A stretch of DNA of 64,000 bases from Oligoflexia bacterium (GTDB taxonomy: Bacteria > Bdellovibrionota > Bacteriovoracia > Bacteriovoracales > Bacteriovoracaceae): contig JADGAN010000001.1 in the NCBI GenBank assembly GCA_015231955.1, positions 62,001-126,000 on the forward strand. Direction: 5' to 3'. The position numbers and the translations under genes were made by a program. Below the pieces are notes generated by a model. The model searched no databases. It saw nothing but the letters and a program-made list of their open reading frames with translations, and was not told where the DNA came from. Of this stretch, positions 15,754 through 25,038 are shown piece after piece. The first letter of the stretch is position 1. Every line of letters begins with the position of its first letter.

Positions 15754-16049
15754 GAAAAATAAAAAACAGTGGTCAAAGTTTAGTAGAGTATATCTTTCTC
15801 TTGGCCGCAATTATTTTTTTAATTGGACTAACCTTTCGCAATCCCTACTTGCTATCCTTTTTTGGCCCTGACAGCAGCTATTTTAATAAAGTGAAAAAAT
15901 CGTTAGAGCACTCTTATCGTCACGCTTTTGAATACTCTGTTGCCACGGTTATTAATCAGACAGATGATCAGAGGAGAAATGGAACGCATGAATCGTTTGT
16001 AGTTAGTGGCCAAACCCATTTTTTCTATGTCCCACTTTACCCACAATAA
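15729..16049 (+). CDS. Pilin-like/pseudopilin protein of the Tad operon
   Basis: A protein of about 106 residues with the prepilin-type segment KNSGQSLVEYIFLLAAIIFLIG: Gly cleavage site, then QSLVEY and a hydrophobic helix. The soluble part is basic and aromatic and matches nothing I know. The gene overlaps the end of tadV; ATGs at 15723 and 15729 are both possible, with a weak GTGGG before the second. Probably a minor pilin. Confidence 0.75.
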   Translation: MDKNTAPLRKIKNSGQSLVEYIFLLAAIIFLIGLTFRNPYLLSFFGPDSSYFNKVKKSLEHSYRHAFEYSVATVINQTDDQRRNGTHESFVVSGQTHFFYVPLYPQ

Positions 16050-16059
16050 GCTATAACCT

Positions 16060-16632
16060 ATGAAAACAAAAAACTCCGAATCTGGACAAACTTTAATCGA
16101 ATTCATCCTCTGCTTCTCCTTTTCTTTTGTTATGGTGTTTATGTTTGCCAGTCTGGCCTTGAATGTGACAGTCGGTTATCTCGCACACTATGCAACCTTT
16201 ATGGCCAGTCGGGCCTATTTGGTTGCCGATAGTTTTTCTGCAGACAGTGACTATTCGAGTGATGATGCCAAAAGCAATCAAATGTTTGAATATGTTGTTT
16301 CTGGCCTTTTTAAAGTAACTGGACCTAGCAATTTTTTAATGAAAACCCCTGGGCCTCCTAATGCTACCCTTCGAAAAATTAGCGATAGTGGTAACGGCGT
16401 TGGAGATCGTGCTAGAAAAGTTTTTGTAGGCGCCTATTTTAATTTTTCGCAAAAATTGATCTATCCGGGGCCTGGTGGGAATCGTGAGTTAAACCTAGTC
16501 TCGGAGTCTTACCTTGGAAAAGAGCCTACCCGTGGAGAGTGTTTACGGCGAATGCGAACCGTTATCAATGAACTCACTGGGCCAGATACCATTCTTAATA
16601 ATCATGCAACACTTTTTGATGATGGATGCTAA
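16060..16632 (+). CDS. TadE-like minor pilin
   Basis: A 190-residue TadE-family pseudopilin. ESGQTLIEFILCFSFSFVMVFMF holds the Gly cleavage site, the Glu-Phe pair and the hydrophobic helix. The globular part has a Gly/Pro-rich stretch and two Cys at about residues 160 and 190, which may pair in the periplasm. TadE and TadF initiate or localise Tad pili. Its end overlaps the upstream frame of the next gene. Confidence 0.82.
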   Translation: MKTKNSESGQTLIEFILCFSFSFVMVFMFASLALNVTVGYLAHYATFMASRAYLVADSFSADSDYSSDDAKSNQMFEYVVSGLFKVTGPSNFLMKTPGPPNATLRKISDSGNGVGDRARKVFVGAYFNFSQKLIYPGPGGNRELNLVSESYLGKEPTRGECLRRMRTVINELTGPDTILNNHATLFDDGC

Positions 16633-16661
16633 TAGGGATGCGAAAGGGATGCGGAGGAAAG

Positions 16662-17159
16662 ATGAAACAGTTACAAGATGATCGAGGGCAAGCACTTTTT
16701 GAGTTTTTAGTGTTTTTGCCTGTCATGGTTCTTCTTTATTCTATTACCCTTACCATTGGCAATTCTATCAATGGATCGATCAATCAACAAAAATTTACTC
16801 GAGGATACTTCTTTAATGTTATTCACAATGATTCTAACCTACCGACTACACCGACACTAATGCAAATGAAAGGGCGCCTTGTTGGTATGTTTGCTATTGG
16901 TTGGAAAATGGATGAGACCAGTGGCCAAACTCCTGTTGCCCCTTGTTTTCGCATGTTTTCACTTACTAACGACCCAACTTCTCCTGGGGTTGAGGAGTGC
17001 AATCCAGGAGGAGGAGGCATTCGTGCTCCCTATATCCGAGTAAAAACCGTCTTTGGTGTTTGCACTGAAACCTATATCAACAACAACGGTCAATGGCACC
17101 GTGCAATCAATGTAGGAAGCCCAGTCGCTCATCCTGGCTCCTGTCAAATCACCAACTAA
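16662..17159 (+). CDS. TadE/TadF-like minor pilin
   Basis: The start at 16662 is chosen by GGAGG 5 bases upstream; the frame is open to 16626 without support. The 165-residue protein has DDRGQALFEFLVFLPVMVLLYSI, a prepilin-type segment with Gly cleavage. The soluble domain has four Cys (APCFR, EECNPG, GVCTE, GSCQI), suggesting two disulfides. The same-strand neighbours are pilin-like too, so this locus encodes five pilin-type proteins. Confidence 0.82.
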   Translation: MKQLQDDRGQALFEFLVFLPVMVLLYSITLTIGNSINGSINQQKFTRGYFFNVIHNDSNLPTTPTLMQMKGRLVGMFAIGWKMDETSGQTPVAPCFRMFSLTNDPTSPGVEECNPGGGGIRAPYIRVKTVFGVCTETYINNNGQWHRAINVGSPVAHPGSCQITN

Positions 17160-17291
17160 GGCCCTAAATAGAATCGATTTGGCCGATCATTTCTTCCTTA
17201 TCTAAAGTTTAAACTCAGATTTTGCTAAAATCATCTAGAGGGTTACTAAAGCCATTAATATTATCTTCCCTTAAGAAGGATTAAAGCAATT

Positions 17292-18101
17292 ATGAGTAGG
17301 GCCTTTGTATTAAGTTTAGTTGTTGCTGGAATCGCAATGATGATGGTGTACTCCTATATCAATGGAAGAGAATCCTATTATCTCAATAAATATGGTAATG
17401 AATCCTCAGTCGTGGTGGCCAAAGTGGATATTAAAGAATTGGAGATGCTCGATGAATCCAAGGTTAATATCACAAAAATGCCACAACAGTTTCTAGCTCC
17501 TGGGCACATCAAAGATATTAAAGAAGTGTTCAATACCATAGCGACAGTTCCCATTCTCAAAGGAGAACAAATAACCAAACCACGCATCACCTACCCTGGT
17601 GCGCGTACTGGCCTCTCCAGGCAAGTCAGCATTGGCAAGAGGGCCTTCTCCATCTTAGTAGATAACTCGCAGGCGGTTAGTCGACTAATCAAACCTGGTG
17701 ATCGCGTGGATGTGGTGGCGCTTATTGATTACGCTGGTGGAAAAAAAGATTTCTTAAAAGCACAAACAGTACTTCAGGATGTTTTGGTTCTCTCCACTGG
17801 TTTATCCATGACCAACGCCCTTCCTTTAGTAGGAATTAAAGGAGCAGAAGAGGTCACTAAATTAAACCTTAACACCTACACCGATTATACTACGGTAACA
17901 CTTGAACTTGATCCTTTCCAAGTTCAAAAATTGATCTTCATGACCAATGGAGGCAGTCGTCCTTATCTTTCACTTCGAAACAATGATGATAAACAACAAG
18001 TAAGAATCAAAGGTTCCAAACTCTACGATGTACTTGGAGATGATGCCGATGAGGCCAAAAGCTTTTTTGCCTCTCAAGCTCAAAAACTTAAACAGCAATA
18101 G
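17292..18101 (+). CDS. cpaB: Tad pilus assembly protein CpaB/RcpC
   Basis: A 269-residue protein with one N-terminal membrane segment (about 4-22). The SAF-type domain (VVVAKVDIKELEMLDESKVN, then VPILKGEQITKPRI) is followed by the CpaB core KRAFSILVDNSQAVSRLIKPGDRVDVVALI. CpaB sits in the periplasm between inner-membrane platform and secretin and helps assembly of the latter. AAGGA precedes the ATG. The gene immediately upstream of the secretin gene is the usual order. Confidence 0.92.
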   Translation: MSRAFVLSLVVAGIAMMMVYSYINGRESYYLNKYGNESSVVVAKVDIKELEMLDESKVNITKMPQQFLAPGHIKDIKEVFNTIATVPILKGEQITKPRITYPGARTGLSRQVSIGKRAFSILVDNSQAVSRLIKPGDRVDVVALIDYAGGKKDFLKAQTVLQDVLVLSTGLSMTNALPLVGIKGAEEVTKLNLNTYTDYTTVTLELDPFQVQKLIFMTNGGSRPYLSLRNNDDKQQVRIKGSKLYDVLGDDADEAKSFFASQAQKLKQQ

Positions 18102-18114
18102 TGACAAGTCAAAG

Positions 18115-19668
18115 ATGAATAAAATAGTAATTATTTTTCTCTCCTTATTTTTCCTCTACTCTTCGCTGACACTTAGCATGGCCCAAGATACAGCAGGAAC
18201 ATCTCCCGCCACCAATAGTGATGAAGCAGAGGAAGATATTGTAAAAAAAGATTTAAATATCACTGTCGGCATCGATAAACTTTACAAATTAGATTTTGTT
18301 CCCCATGAAAGGCATGCCGTCTCCATCGGCAATACTACTCTCCTTGATTACCAAATTGCACCCTTAAAAAGAGAGGTTATCTTTAAAGGTCTACGCGCAG
18401 GGGACACTTCTGTGATTATTCGCAACTCCGCTGGCGATGTTAAAGAGGAGATCAACGTAAAAATCGTCTCTAGCAACCAATCGCAAGTAGTTTCTGATCT
18501 CAAAGAGTACTTAGACGATGTGGAAGGGCTGGAGATTGGAGTGAAAGGCGGGAAAGTGTATGTTGGTGGAGAGATTGTAGTACCCAATGATGTTGGAAGA
18601 GTGGAGGCGGTACTTGAAGGATATAAAGATATTTTACGCTTGTATGAATTATCGCCACACACAGAACGTACTATTGTGGAAAAGATGCAAACGGAAATGA
18701 AGCGTTTTGGGCTTAAAGATGTTTCTGTGCGTTTAGTAAATAAAGTTTACTGGATTGAAGGGGTGGTCACCAAAGATAGCGATAAAGAGCTTGCAACTAA
18801 AATTGCAGAGGGCTTTGTTCTCGACCGCATTGAACCGCTTGCCAGGCGTTCTGGGCGACTACAAAGTGTTGGAGGAAGACCTATCATTCAAAATTTTATC
18901 TCTGTCAATGAAGCCCCTCCTAAACCACCACCTCCTCCGAAGATGATCAAAATCATTGCACAATTTGTAGAACTCACAAAAGATTATAATAAAATCTTTG
19001 GCTTTAAGTGGACCCCGTCGCTTGCTCCTGGAGGTGGCACCATTCAGTTTGGAAAAACTAGCACCGATGGTGTCACCACCAAATCGAGTGGCACCTTTTC
19101 TGGAACCATTGGTAACCTCTTCCCACAGCTTGCGGCCGCCAAGAGTGCAGGCCATGCGCGTGTGATTCAATCGGGGTTAATTATTGTTAAAGATAAAGCG
19201 AAAACAGTGACCATTAACAAAAATAGCACTATTCCTGTGACCATTGGGTCGGGAGAGTTCCCGCAAATGTACACTATCACCACGGGCTTTGGTCTTAGCG
19301 TTGCCGCATCCATCACTGGCAATGACAAGATCGAAATGGGCATTGGTGTGGATGTGGCCATGGGAAGTGGTCCTGTGGGCACAACTAAAAATCGCATCCA
19401 AACCATCTTGATGGTCAATAACAAAGAGTCGGCGGTAGTGGGTGGCATTGCCCTTAATGAAACACAAACTCAATACGACAAAGATCCTCCTTTTGGAAAA
19501 GATCAAATCGATCCCAATACAGGATTTCCGCTTTTTTCTTTTCTTCGATCTAAGTCGCACTCCATTAGTAAAAGCCAATTTGTGGTTTTCGTCACCCCTG
19601 AGATTATCGATTCTCCATCGAAAACCACTAGTGAAATCAAAAAGAAATTCCGACAGCGAAGGAGGTAA
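18115..19668 (+). CDS. cpaC: Tad pilus secretin CpaC/RcpA
   Basis: A 517-residue outer-membrane secretin precursor. The signal peptide is about residues 1-22 (MNKIVIIFLSLFFLYSSLTL). A pilus-secretin N-terminal beta domain follows (about 45-120, with FKGLRAGDTSVIIRNSAGD), then two BON-like segments (about 125-240) and a Pro-rich PPKPPPPPK linker (about 268). The secretin beta domain ends with VVGGIALNE, FPLFSFLRSKS and VVFVTPEII. The longer frame from 18028 only reads cpaB in another frame. It provides the gated pore for the Flp fibre. Confidence 0.92.
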   Translation: MNKIVIIFLSLFFLYSSLTLSMAQDTAGTSPATNSDEAEEDIVKKDLNITVGIDKLYKLDFVPHERHAVSIGNTTLLDYQIAPLKREVIFKGLRAGDTSVIIRNSAGDVKEEINVKIVSSNQSQVVSDLKEYLDDVEGLEIGVKGGKVYVGGEIVVPNDVGRVEAVLEGYKDILRLYELSPHTERTIVEKMQTEMKRFGLKDVSVRLVNKVYWIEGVVTKDSDKELATKIAEGFVLDRIEPLARRSGRLQSVGGRPIIQNFISVNEAPPKPPPPPKMIKIIAQFVELTKDYNKIFGFKWTPSLAPGGGTIQFGKTSTDGVTTKSSGTFSGTIGNLFPQLAAAKSAGHARVIQSGLIIVKDKAKTVTINKNSTIPVTIGSGEFPQMYTITTGFGLSVAASITGNDKIEMGIGVDVAMGSGPVGTTKNRIQTILMVNNKESAVVGGIALNETQTQYDKDPPFGKDQIDPNTGFPLFSFLRSKSHSISKSQFVVFVTPEIIDSPSKTTSEIKKKFRQRRR

Positions 19669-19671
19669 CTC

Positions 19672-21783
19672 TTGGCCGGGCATATAATTAGCGTGATTGG
19701 AGGCAAAGGCGGGGTTGGCAAATCTCTTTTTGCTGCAAACTTAGCATTTGCTTACGCACAAGAAATTCGTAATAGCGTTCTACTTCTTGATTTTGATCAA
19801 AAGGCCTGTGGTGATCAAAGCATCATCACCGGTTTAAAACCGAAAAAAAATCTCAAAGATCTCGCCGATTTTACAGGAGCTATCGATCCTAGAAGTATTG
19901 CGCCCTTTATCGCCACTTCTCCGCAAAAAGTCTCCTTTATTAGCATGACCAATGATGCAAACGCGGCGGCGCAAATCAGTATTGATGGCCTGGGAAAAAG
20001 TTTAAAGGCCATTCCCAATATGTTTCCGATTACTATTATCGATATTGGCAGCGAACTTACTCCTCTAGCGCTCAAAGGGTTGGAGAATTCTGTTCTTATT
20101 TTTTTAGTCACCTCTCATGACGTTTTAGCAGTTAATCAAGCAAAAAGGATTTACTCCGATTTACTCACGCAACTTTTTCCGAAAGATGCCATTCAAGTCA
20201 TTGCCAATTTTTATCAAAAAGGGCTTCCCATTACTCCAGAACTTATCTCTGCACAAATTGGCAAGCCCGTGTTTGCAATCATTCCGCGTGACGATGCCAC
20301 CTGTACCGCATCTTTAAGCAAATCCCAAGCAGCAGTTGCAACTCAAAATACTACCGTCTATGCAAGATCGGTGGTTGATTGCGTTCGTAAACTTGTGCAA
20401 AAAAATGTGCTCAAGACATTGGAAAAGTTGTCTCGCCCTACTGAACAAAGGCCAAAGAGCGATACTCCTGAAACTGCCGAAGTCCTCGAAAAAAAGAAAA
20501 AGCTTGGCTGGCTTGACATGAAAGCACGAGTCTTAAAAGCTTTAGTCGAAGAGATGGACATCAAAAACACCAGTGACGATAAGGATGCCAAGGGAAGAAT
20601 TATTCTTCGAGAACAAACTAGAAAAAAGGTGGTGGAGATCTTAGATAAAGAGGACACCAAAGGTGTTGTCGACGGCCGCGAAGAGATGAATAAACTTGTA
20701 AAAGAGGTTCTCGATGAGGCATTAGGTCTTGGCCCACTGGAAGATCTTTTGGCAGATAAAGCGATTAGCGAAATTATGGTGAATGGCCCTCATCAAATCT
20801 ATTTTGAAAAGAGTGGAAAAATTCGTCTCTCCGAGGTGGTATTTACCAATGAACGCCAGGCCTTAAATGTTATCGAGAGAATCGTTGCTCCTATTGGAAG
20901 GCGTATCGATGAAAAAGTTCCCTATGTTGATGCCCGCCTTCGCGATGGTTCACGTGTTCATGCGATCATTCCACCCTGTGCTTTAAATGGTCCCACTATT
21001 ACCATTCGAAAGTTCCCAGAAAAAGTTTTAACCTATAAAGATTTAGTGGCCTTTGGATCAATGACCACTGAAATGGCCGATTTTCTACGAGTCTCGGTGG
21101 AAGCACATCGAAATATTGTGGTTAGTGGTGGTACCGGTTCTGGAAAAACCACTCTGATCAACTTACTGGGAGGATTTATTCCCGCTAACGAACGTATTAT
21201 TACTTGTGAAGACTCTGCCGAACTCCGGCTTCCTCAGGAACATGTCGTTCGCCTAGAAACCAAGCACCCCTCGCTAGAAGGGGAAGGTGGCGTCGACATT
21301 CGTTGCCTAGTTAAGCAGTGTTTGCGTATGCGTCCCGACCGTATTGTTGTTGGTGAGTGCCGAGGAGGAGAAACTCTAGACATGCTACAAGCAATGAACA
21401 CTGGGCATGATGGCTCACTGACCACTGTTCACTCTAACAATGCCCGTGATTGTATGGGCCGCTTGGAAACTCTAGTGCAATACTCGGGTGCTGGGCTCAC
21501 TCAGCGAGCGATTAGGGAGATGATCTCTTCGGCCGTACACATGGTGGTTCAACAATCACGCCTTGATGATGGCTCTAGAAAAGTCATACAGATCACCGAA
21601 CTCAGTGGCATTCAAGGTGAGATTATCACTCTTCAAGATATTTTCATCTTTAAACAAGAAGGCCTAAACAAACAAGGTAAAATAGTTGGTAAATTTCAGC
21701 CCACTGGATTTATTCCCAAATTTGTCGAAGTATTAGAGAGAAAGGGTTACAAAATCCCTAGAGGGATTTTTAATTCTGGATAA
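19672..21783 (+). CDS. Fused TadZ (ParA/MinD-like) and TadA (CpaF secretion ATPase)
   Basis: A single 703-residue frame. Residues 1-250 form a MinD/ParA-type localisation ATPase with deviant Walker A GKGGVGKS (11-18), VLLLDFDQ and ITIIDIGSEL. After a charged linker (about 255-300), the rest is a CpaF/TadA type II/IV secretion ATPase with Walker A GGTGSGKTTL (about 486), the Asp box ITCEDSAEL, Walker B RPDRIVVGECRGGE and the His box HDGSLTTVHSN. In most Tad loci these are two genes, cpaE and cpaF. The start is TTG with GGAGG at 19661-19665; the ribosome-binding site abuts the cpaC stop, so expression is coupled. Fusion would tie pole or site selection to the motor. Confidence 0.92.
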   Translation: MAGHIISVIGGKGGVGKSLFAANLAFAYAQEIRNSVLLLDFDQKACGDQSIITGLKPKKNLKDLADFTGAIDPRSIAPFIATSPQKVSFISMTNDANAAAQISIDGLGKSLKAIPNMFPITIIDIGSELTPLALKGLENSVLIFLVTSHDVLAVNQAKRIYSDLLTQLFPKDAIQVIANFYQKGLPITPELISAQIGKPVFAIIPRDDATCTASLSKSQAAVATQNTTVYARSVVDCVRKLVQKNVLKTLEKLSRPTEQRPKSDTPETAEVLEKKKKLGWLDMKARVLKALVEEMDIKNTSDDKDAKGRIILREQTRKKVVEILDKEDTKGVVDGREEMNKLVKEVLDEALGLGPLEDLLADKAISEIMVNGPHQIYFEKSGKIRLSEVVFTNERQALNVIERIVAPIGRRIDEKVPYVDARLRDGSRVHAIIPPCALNGPTITIRKFPEKVLTYKDLVAFGSMTTEMADFLRVSVEAHRNIVVSGGTGSGKTTLINLLGGFIPANERIITCEDSAELRLPQEHVVRLETKHPSLEGEGGVDIRCLVKQCLRMRPDRIVVGECRGGETLDMLQAMNTGHDGSLTTVHSNNARDCMGRLETLVQYSGAGLTQRAIREMISSAVHMVVQQSRLDDGSRKVIQITELSGIQGEIITLQDIFIFKQEGLNKQGKIVGKFQPTGFIPKFVEVLERKGYKIPRGIFNSG

Positions 21784-21804
21784 TCACACAGGCAAGGTCT
21801 TATC

Positions 21805-22698
21805 ATGATTGAAGAACTACTAGTCTTTCTGGGACAAAATGTCGTTATTGGTATCTTTGGCCTAATCTTTTTTATTCTTACTTACAGAAATAGCGTGACA
21901 CTTTTTCAGTGGATCGAAAATCAAACCTACGGGCGCAAAGAGTTTATCATGAATAAATTTGAATTTTTACACATCAAAGTTAAAGAAGAGTATGTTGTCT
22001 ACGCTTTATTGGCAATTGCGTTTGTTATTCCCTCTCTGATTGCTGCTATCTTTGCTTTTTGGGGATCCTTTGTATGGGCGGCTATATTCTTTACTCTTTT
22101 TGCCTTATTAGGATGGTTTATTCCCAAGCCCCTTATCAACTACCTTTGTCAGCAACGAATTGATCAATATCAAACACAAATGATTGATGGACTTAATCTG
22201 CTTACCAACGGTATTCGTGCTGGACTCTCCATGCCCCAATCGATTGCTTTGGTGGTCAATGAGATGCCTGCTCCTATCTCTCAAGAATTCAATACCATAC
22301 TTCAGCAAAGTAAAATTGGCTCCCCCCTTGAAGAGTGCTTTGAAAATTTGGCGCGACGAATTCCCACTGAAGATAACCAAATGTTTGTCAGCTCTGTGAA
22401 CATTTTAAGAGAGACTGGGGGTAATCTCGCGGAGACTTTTGACACAATCGTAGGTGTTATCCGAGAACGCATTCGTCTACAACAAAAAATTCAATCGGCA
22501 ACCGCTCAAGGGATCATGCAAGGAATAACCATTTTCTGCATGCCCTTTGCAATGGCCCTGATTTACTACGTATCAGATCCAAAATCCATGGAAATAATGT
22601 TTGTTCACCCCCTTGGCATAGCCCTCATGATTTTGGCAGTAGTACTTGATCTTATAGGTGGTTTTTTTATTTATAAAATTGTTAAAATCAAAGTCTAA
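21805..22698 (+). CDS. tadB: Tad pilus inner-membrane platform protein TadB
   Basis: A 297-residue T2SSF-domain protein with membrane segments at about residues 10-28, 65-85, 90-108, 235-255 and 268-292. The cytoplasmic T2SSF core reads MIDGLNLLTNGIRAGLSMPQSI...EFNTILQQSKIG, with RETGGNLAETFD near residue 200. It is the platform on which the TadA motor acts. TadC, its usual partner, is not encoded next to it, nor elsewhere in this window. Confidence 0.9.
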   Translation: MIEELLVFLGQNVVIGIFGLIFFILTYRNSVTLFQWIENQTYGRKEFIMNKFEFLHIKVKEEYVVYALLAIAFVIPSLIAAIFAFWGSFVWAAIFFTLFALLGWFIPKPLINYLCQQRIDQYQTQMIDGLNLLTNGIRAGLSMPQSIALVVNEMPAPISQEFNTILQQSKIGSPLEECFENLARRIPTEDNQMFVSSVNILRETGGNLAETFDTIVGVIRERIRLQQKIQSATAQGIMQGITIFCMPFAMALIYYVSDPKSMEIMFVHPLGIALMILAVVLDLIGGFFIYKIVKIKV

Positions 22699-22874
22699 TT
22701 CTTTAACTTCTCTAAATTTTATTTCTCCATTCCTCCCCTATGCTTTAGTTTTAATTGTGTTGTTTTTGTTTTCCAGTTATCATTAAACTTAGTGGTAAAT
22801 TAGATTTTTTTATTTAATTTAGTTTATTCATTCAATAGATGTCGATATTGAACAATTATAATGAGGGTAAAAAA

Positions 22875-24557
22875 ATGATGTTTTCAAAATCATCTAAAAA
22901 ATTTTTCTGTATACTCTTTCTCAGTCTGGCCCTTTGTTTTAGTTCCTCGCTCTTTGCTGGGGTCAATCTTAAAAATGGAAATTTTTATATTTCTTATGTT
23001 GATTTAGTCATCCCTGGCGGCACTCAAAAACTAGAAGTAAACAGAACCTATAATTCCAAAACCACTAAAGCTGGTTGGTTTGGATATGGTTGGGGAAGCT
23101 CATTCGAAACCGCACTTGAAGTTTTTGCTGATGGCTCTGCTGTTGTCCACGAGAATGGCTCTGGTGCAATTATACGTTTTCTTCCAAAAGAAAATGTCAA
23201 CACGGCCTCTGCCTCAGAAAAAATTGTAAAAACGATGAAAGAAAAAAATCCTGCTATGTCCGAGAAAAGCGCTAAAGATCTTCTGGAAAAATTAAAAGGG
23301 GATTCTGATTTAAGACAAATGTATTCTAGCAAATTTGGTGTCAAATCAGACTTAGCGGTTGGAACAGTTCTTTACTCTAATATTAGTGGCCTCCAAGAGC
23401 TCCGAAGAACTAAGGACGGTTATGAAAGAAGATTTAATGATGGAAGATTGGAAGTTTTCTCTGCCAATGGAAAACTTGTAAAGATTGCAGATAAAAATGG
23501 TCAATCTATAGTCCTGGCCTACAAAGATAATCTTGTCGAATCCATTAAAGATTCCAATGCTCGCCAAATTTTCTTTAGTTGGTATCCTAATGGTAAAATT
23601 CAATCCATGTGGACAACTAATAACACATCGGGAAGTGGCAAAAAACTCGAGGCCACTTATAAATTTGACAATAACCAAAATTTAGAGGAATCCACTGACG
23701 TCAACGGCAATGCTTATAAGTACAAGTATGATCAAAATCACAATATGATTAGCGTAACTTACAAAGACAATAGCAAACTTGAAATCAAGTATGATCCCAA
23801 AACCCAATTTACAACTCTAGTCAAAGATAGAAATGGGGTTGAAACCAAGTATGCGTATGCCTCTAATCCCAAAAATGCCTCTCTTCATTATTGGACACTA
23901 GTAACGAAACCAGGGATTGATAATAAACCAGTAACCAATCGCTATGAGTATGAATTGAAAAAGAAGAACGATGGCTCTCAATTCATCTATAGAGTGCTGA
24001 CAGAGATCAATAGCGTAAAAACAGAAACCGTCTATGATGAAGTGAGTTCTCTTCCAAATAAAATCACCAGAGGAAGTCACGTTACTCAATTTAAATACAA
24101 CACCAAAGGACTTTTGACAGAGAAATCATCCACCAGCGGAGAAAAAGTTAAGATCGACTACAATGAAAAATTAAATAAAATTTCTCGCGTCGAGAATAAT
24201 GATGGCTGGACTAATTATGAGTACGATGACAGAGGAAATCTTTTCAAGGCCTATAACAGCGAAGGCAAAAGTGTGGCACTTATGTATGATAATCGCAGCG
24301 GTCTTATTAAAACTATGGTGGACAGTGACAAGAGTAGCAAAGATCAACGAGTGCTCTCTTTCGAATACAATGCTCTTGGAAAACCTGTCGAAATTTCTCT
24401 AAAAAATGTTGGGAAAATCAATGTCGATTACGACAATGATGGGGAGATCAAAAAAGTTGACTCGAAAGAGGGCCATAAAATGGCGCTACAAGTGACACAG
24501 GCCTTTCAAAATCTACTCTCCATCGTAAAGCCAGCAGGGGTTAACCTGAACCTCTAA
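22875..24557 (+). CDS. Secreted RHS/YD-repeat protein
   Basis: The start at 22875 has GAGGG upstream; the open frame reaches 22839. A signal peptide (about residues 1-28, FFCILFLSLALCFSSSLFAG) is followed by a DUF6531-like module, NGNFYISYVDLVIPGGT...LEVNRTYNS, and then YD repeats such as YKYDQNHNMISVTY, YEYDDRGNLFKAY and FEYNALGKPVEI. YD proteins form shells or adhesive beta structures on cell surfaces. No C-terminal toxin domain is present: the protein ends soon after the last repeat. The gene is 177 bases after tadB, so it may be a separate unit. Confidence 0.87.
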   Translation: MMFSKSSKKFFCILFLSLALCFSSSLFAGVNLKNGNFYISYVDLVIPGGTQKLEVNRTYNSKTTKAGWFGYGWGSSFETALEVFADGSAVVHENGSGAIIRFLPKENVNTASASEKIVKTMKEKNPAMSEKSAKDLLEKLKGDSDLRQMYSSKFGVKSDLAVGTVLYSNISGLQELRRTKDGYERRFNDGRLEVFSANGKLVKIADKNGQSIVLAYKDNLVESIKDSNARQIFFSWYPNGKIQSMWTTNNTSGSGKKLEATYKFDNNQNLEESTDVNGNAYKYKYDQNHNMISVTYKDNSKLEIKYDPKTQFTTLVKDRNGVETKYAYASNPKNASLHYWTLVTKPGIDNKPVTNRYEYELKKKNDGSQFIYRVLTEINSVKTETVYDEVSSLPNKITRGSHVTQFKYNTKGLLTEKSSTSGEKVKIDYNEKLNKISRVENNDGWTNYEYDDRGNLFKAYNSEGKSVALMYDNRSGLIKTMVDSDKSSKDQRVLSFEYNALGKPVEISLKNVGKINVDYDNDGEIKKVDSKEGHKMALQVTQAFQNLLSIVKPAGVNLNL

Positions 24558-24578
24558 GCATGAAGGAAAAGGATCGCC

Positions 24579-24833
24579 ATGAACGGATTCATTACCATTA
24601 TAATCACATTACTACTAATGATCCCTCTCTATGGCTTCAGCGCAGAGGTAGAGAGTCTTGACGATGATTCGACAGGGGCCAACTCCAACCTTATTACAGG
24701 AGAGGTAAAAACCAACACATCTAAAGACACTCCTTGTGCCCTAGGAAGGTCTTTTAATCCGAAGATAGAGATGCAAGAGCTAGAGCAAACTACAGAGGAT
24801 AATGGAGAGGGGCCAGCGACAGGAAGGATCTAA
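24579..24833 (+). CDS. Small exported protein, unknown
   Basis: An 84-residue protein with a signal peptide (about residues 1-20, ITIIITLLLMIPLYGFSAE). The mature part is acidic, low in hydrophobics and has a single Cys (DTPCALGRSF). It lies 21 bases after the YD-repeat gene with AAGGA upstream, so it is probably co-transcribed. Function unknown; it may accompany the YD protein at the surface. Confidence 0.7.
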   Translation: MNGFITIIITLLLMIPLYGFSAEVESLDDDSTGANSNLITGEVKTNTSKDTPCALGRSFNPKIEMQELEQTTEDNGEGPATGRI

Positions 24834-25038
24834 CAAGTGACCATGGCCGTTGGCAGTTTCAGATTTAAATATTTTTTATTGAGAAAAAAAACCCTCTCCA
24901 ATAGCTTGAAACAATGGATTTTTCATTTTATTTTCTTCCGTGTTTTTTTCAGTGGTAAAATAGAGATGTGGTTTTAAGAAAAAACGAGAAAAAAAATTAA
25001 AAACCATGTAAAAAAACATGTAAACTAGGAGCTTCATT

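Noticed and set aside
17201-17232. TAAAGTTT followed by TTGCTAAA before cpaB as a sigma-28 promoter.
   Set aside because: The -35 box is exact, but no acceptable -10 box is found at N11 to N13; the inverted repeat GATTTT-GCT-AAAATC is too short to interpret.
19177-19683. 168-residue minus-strand frame inside cpaC.
   Set aside because: Antisense shadow of a conserved secretin; no start support or family features.
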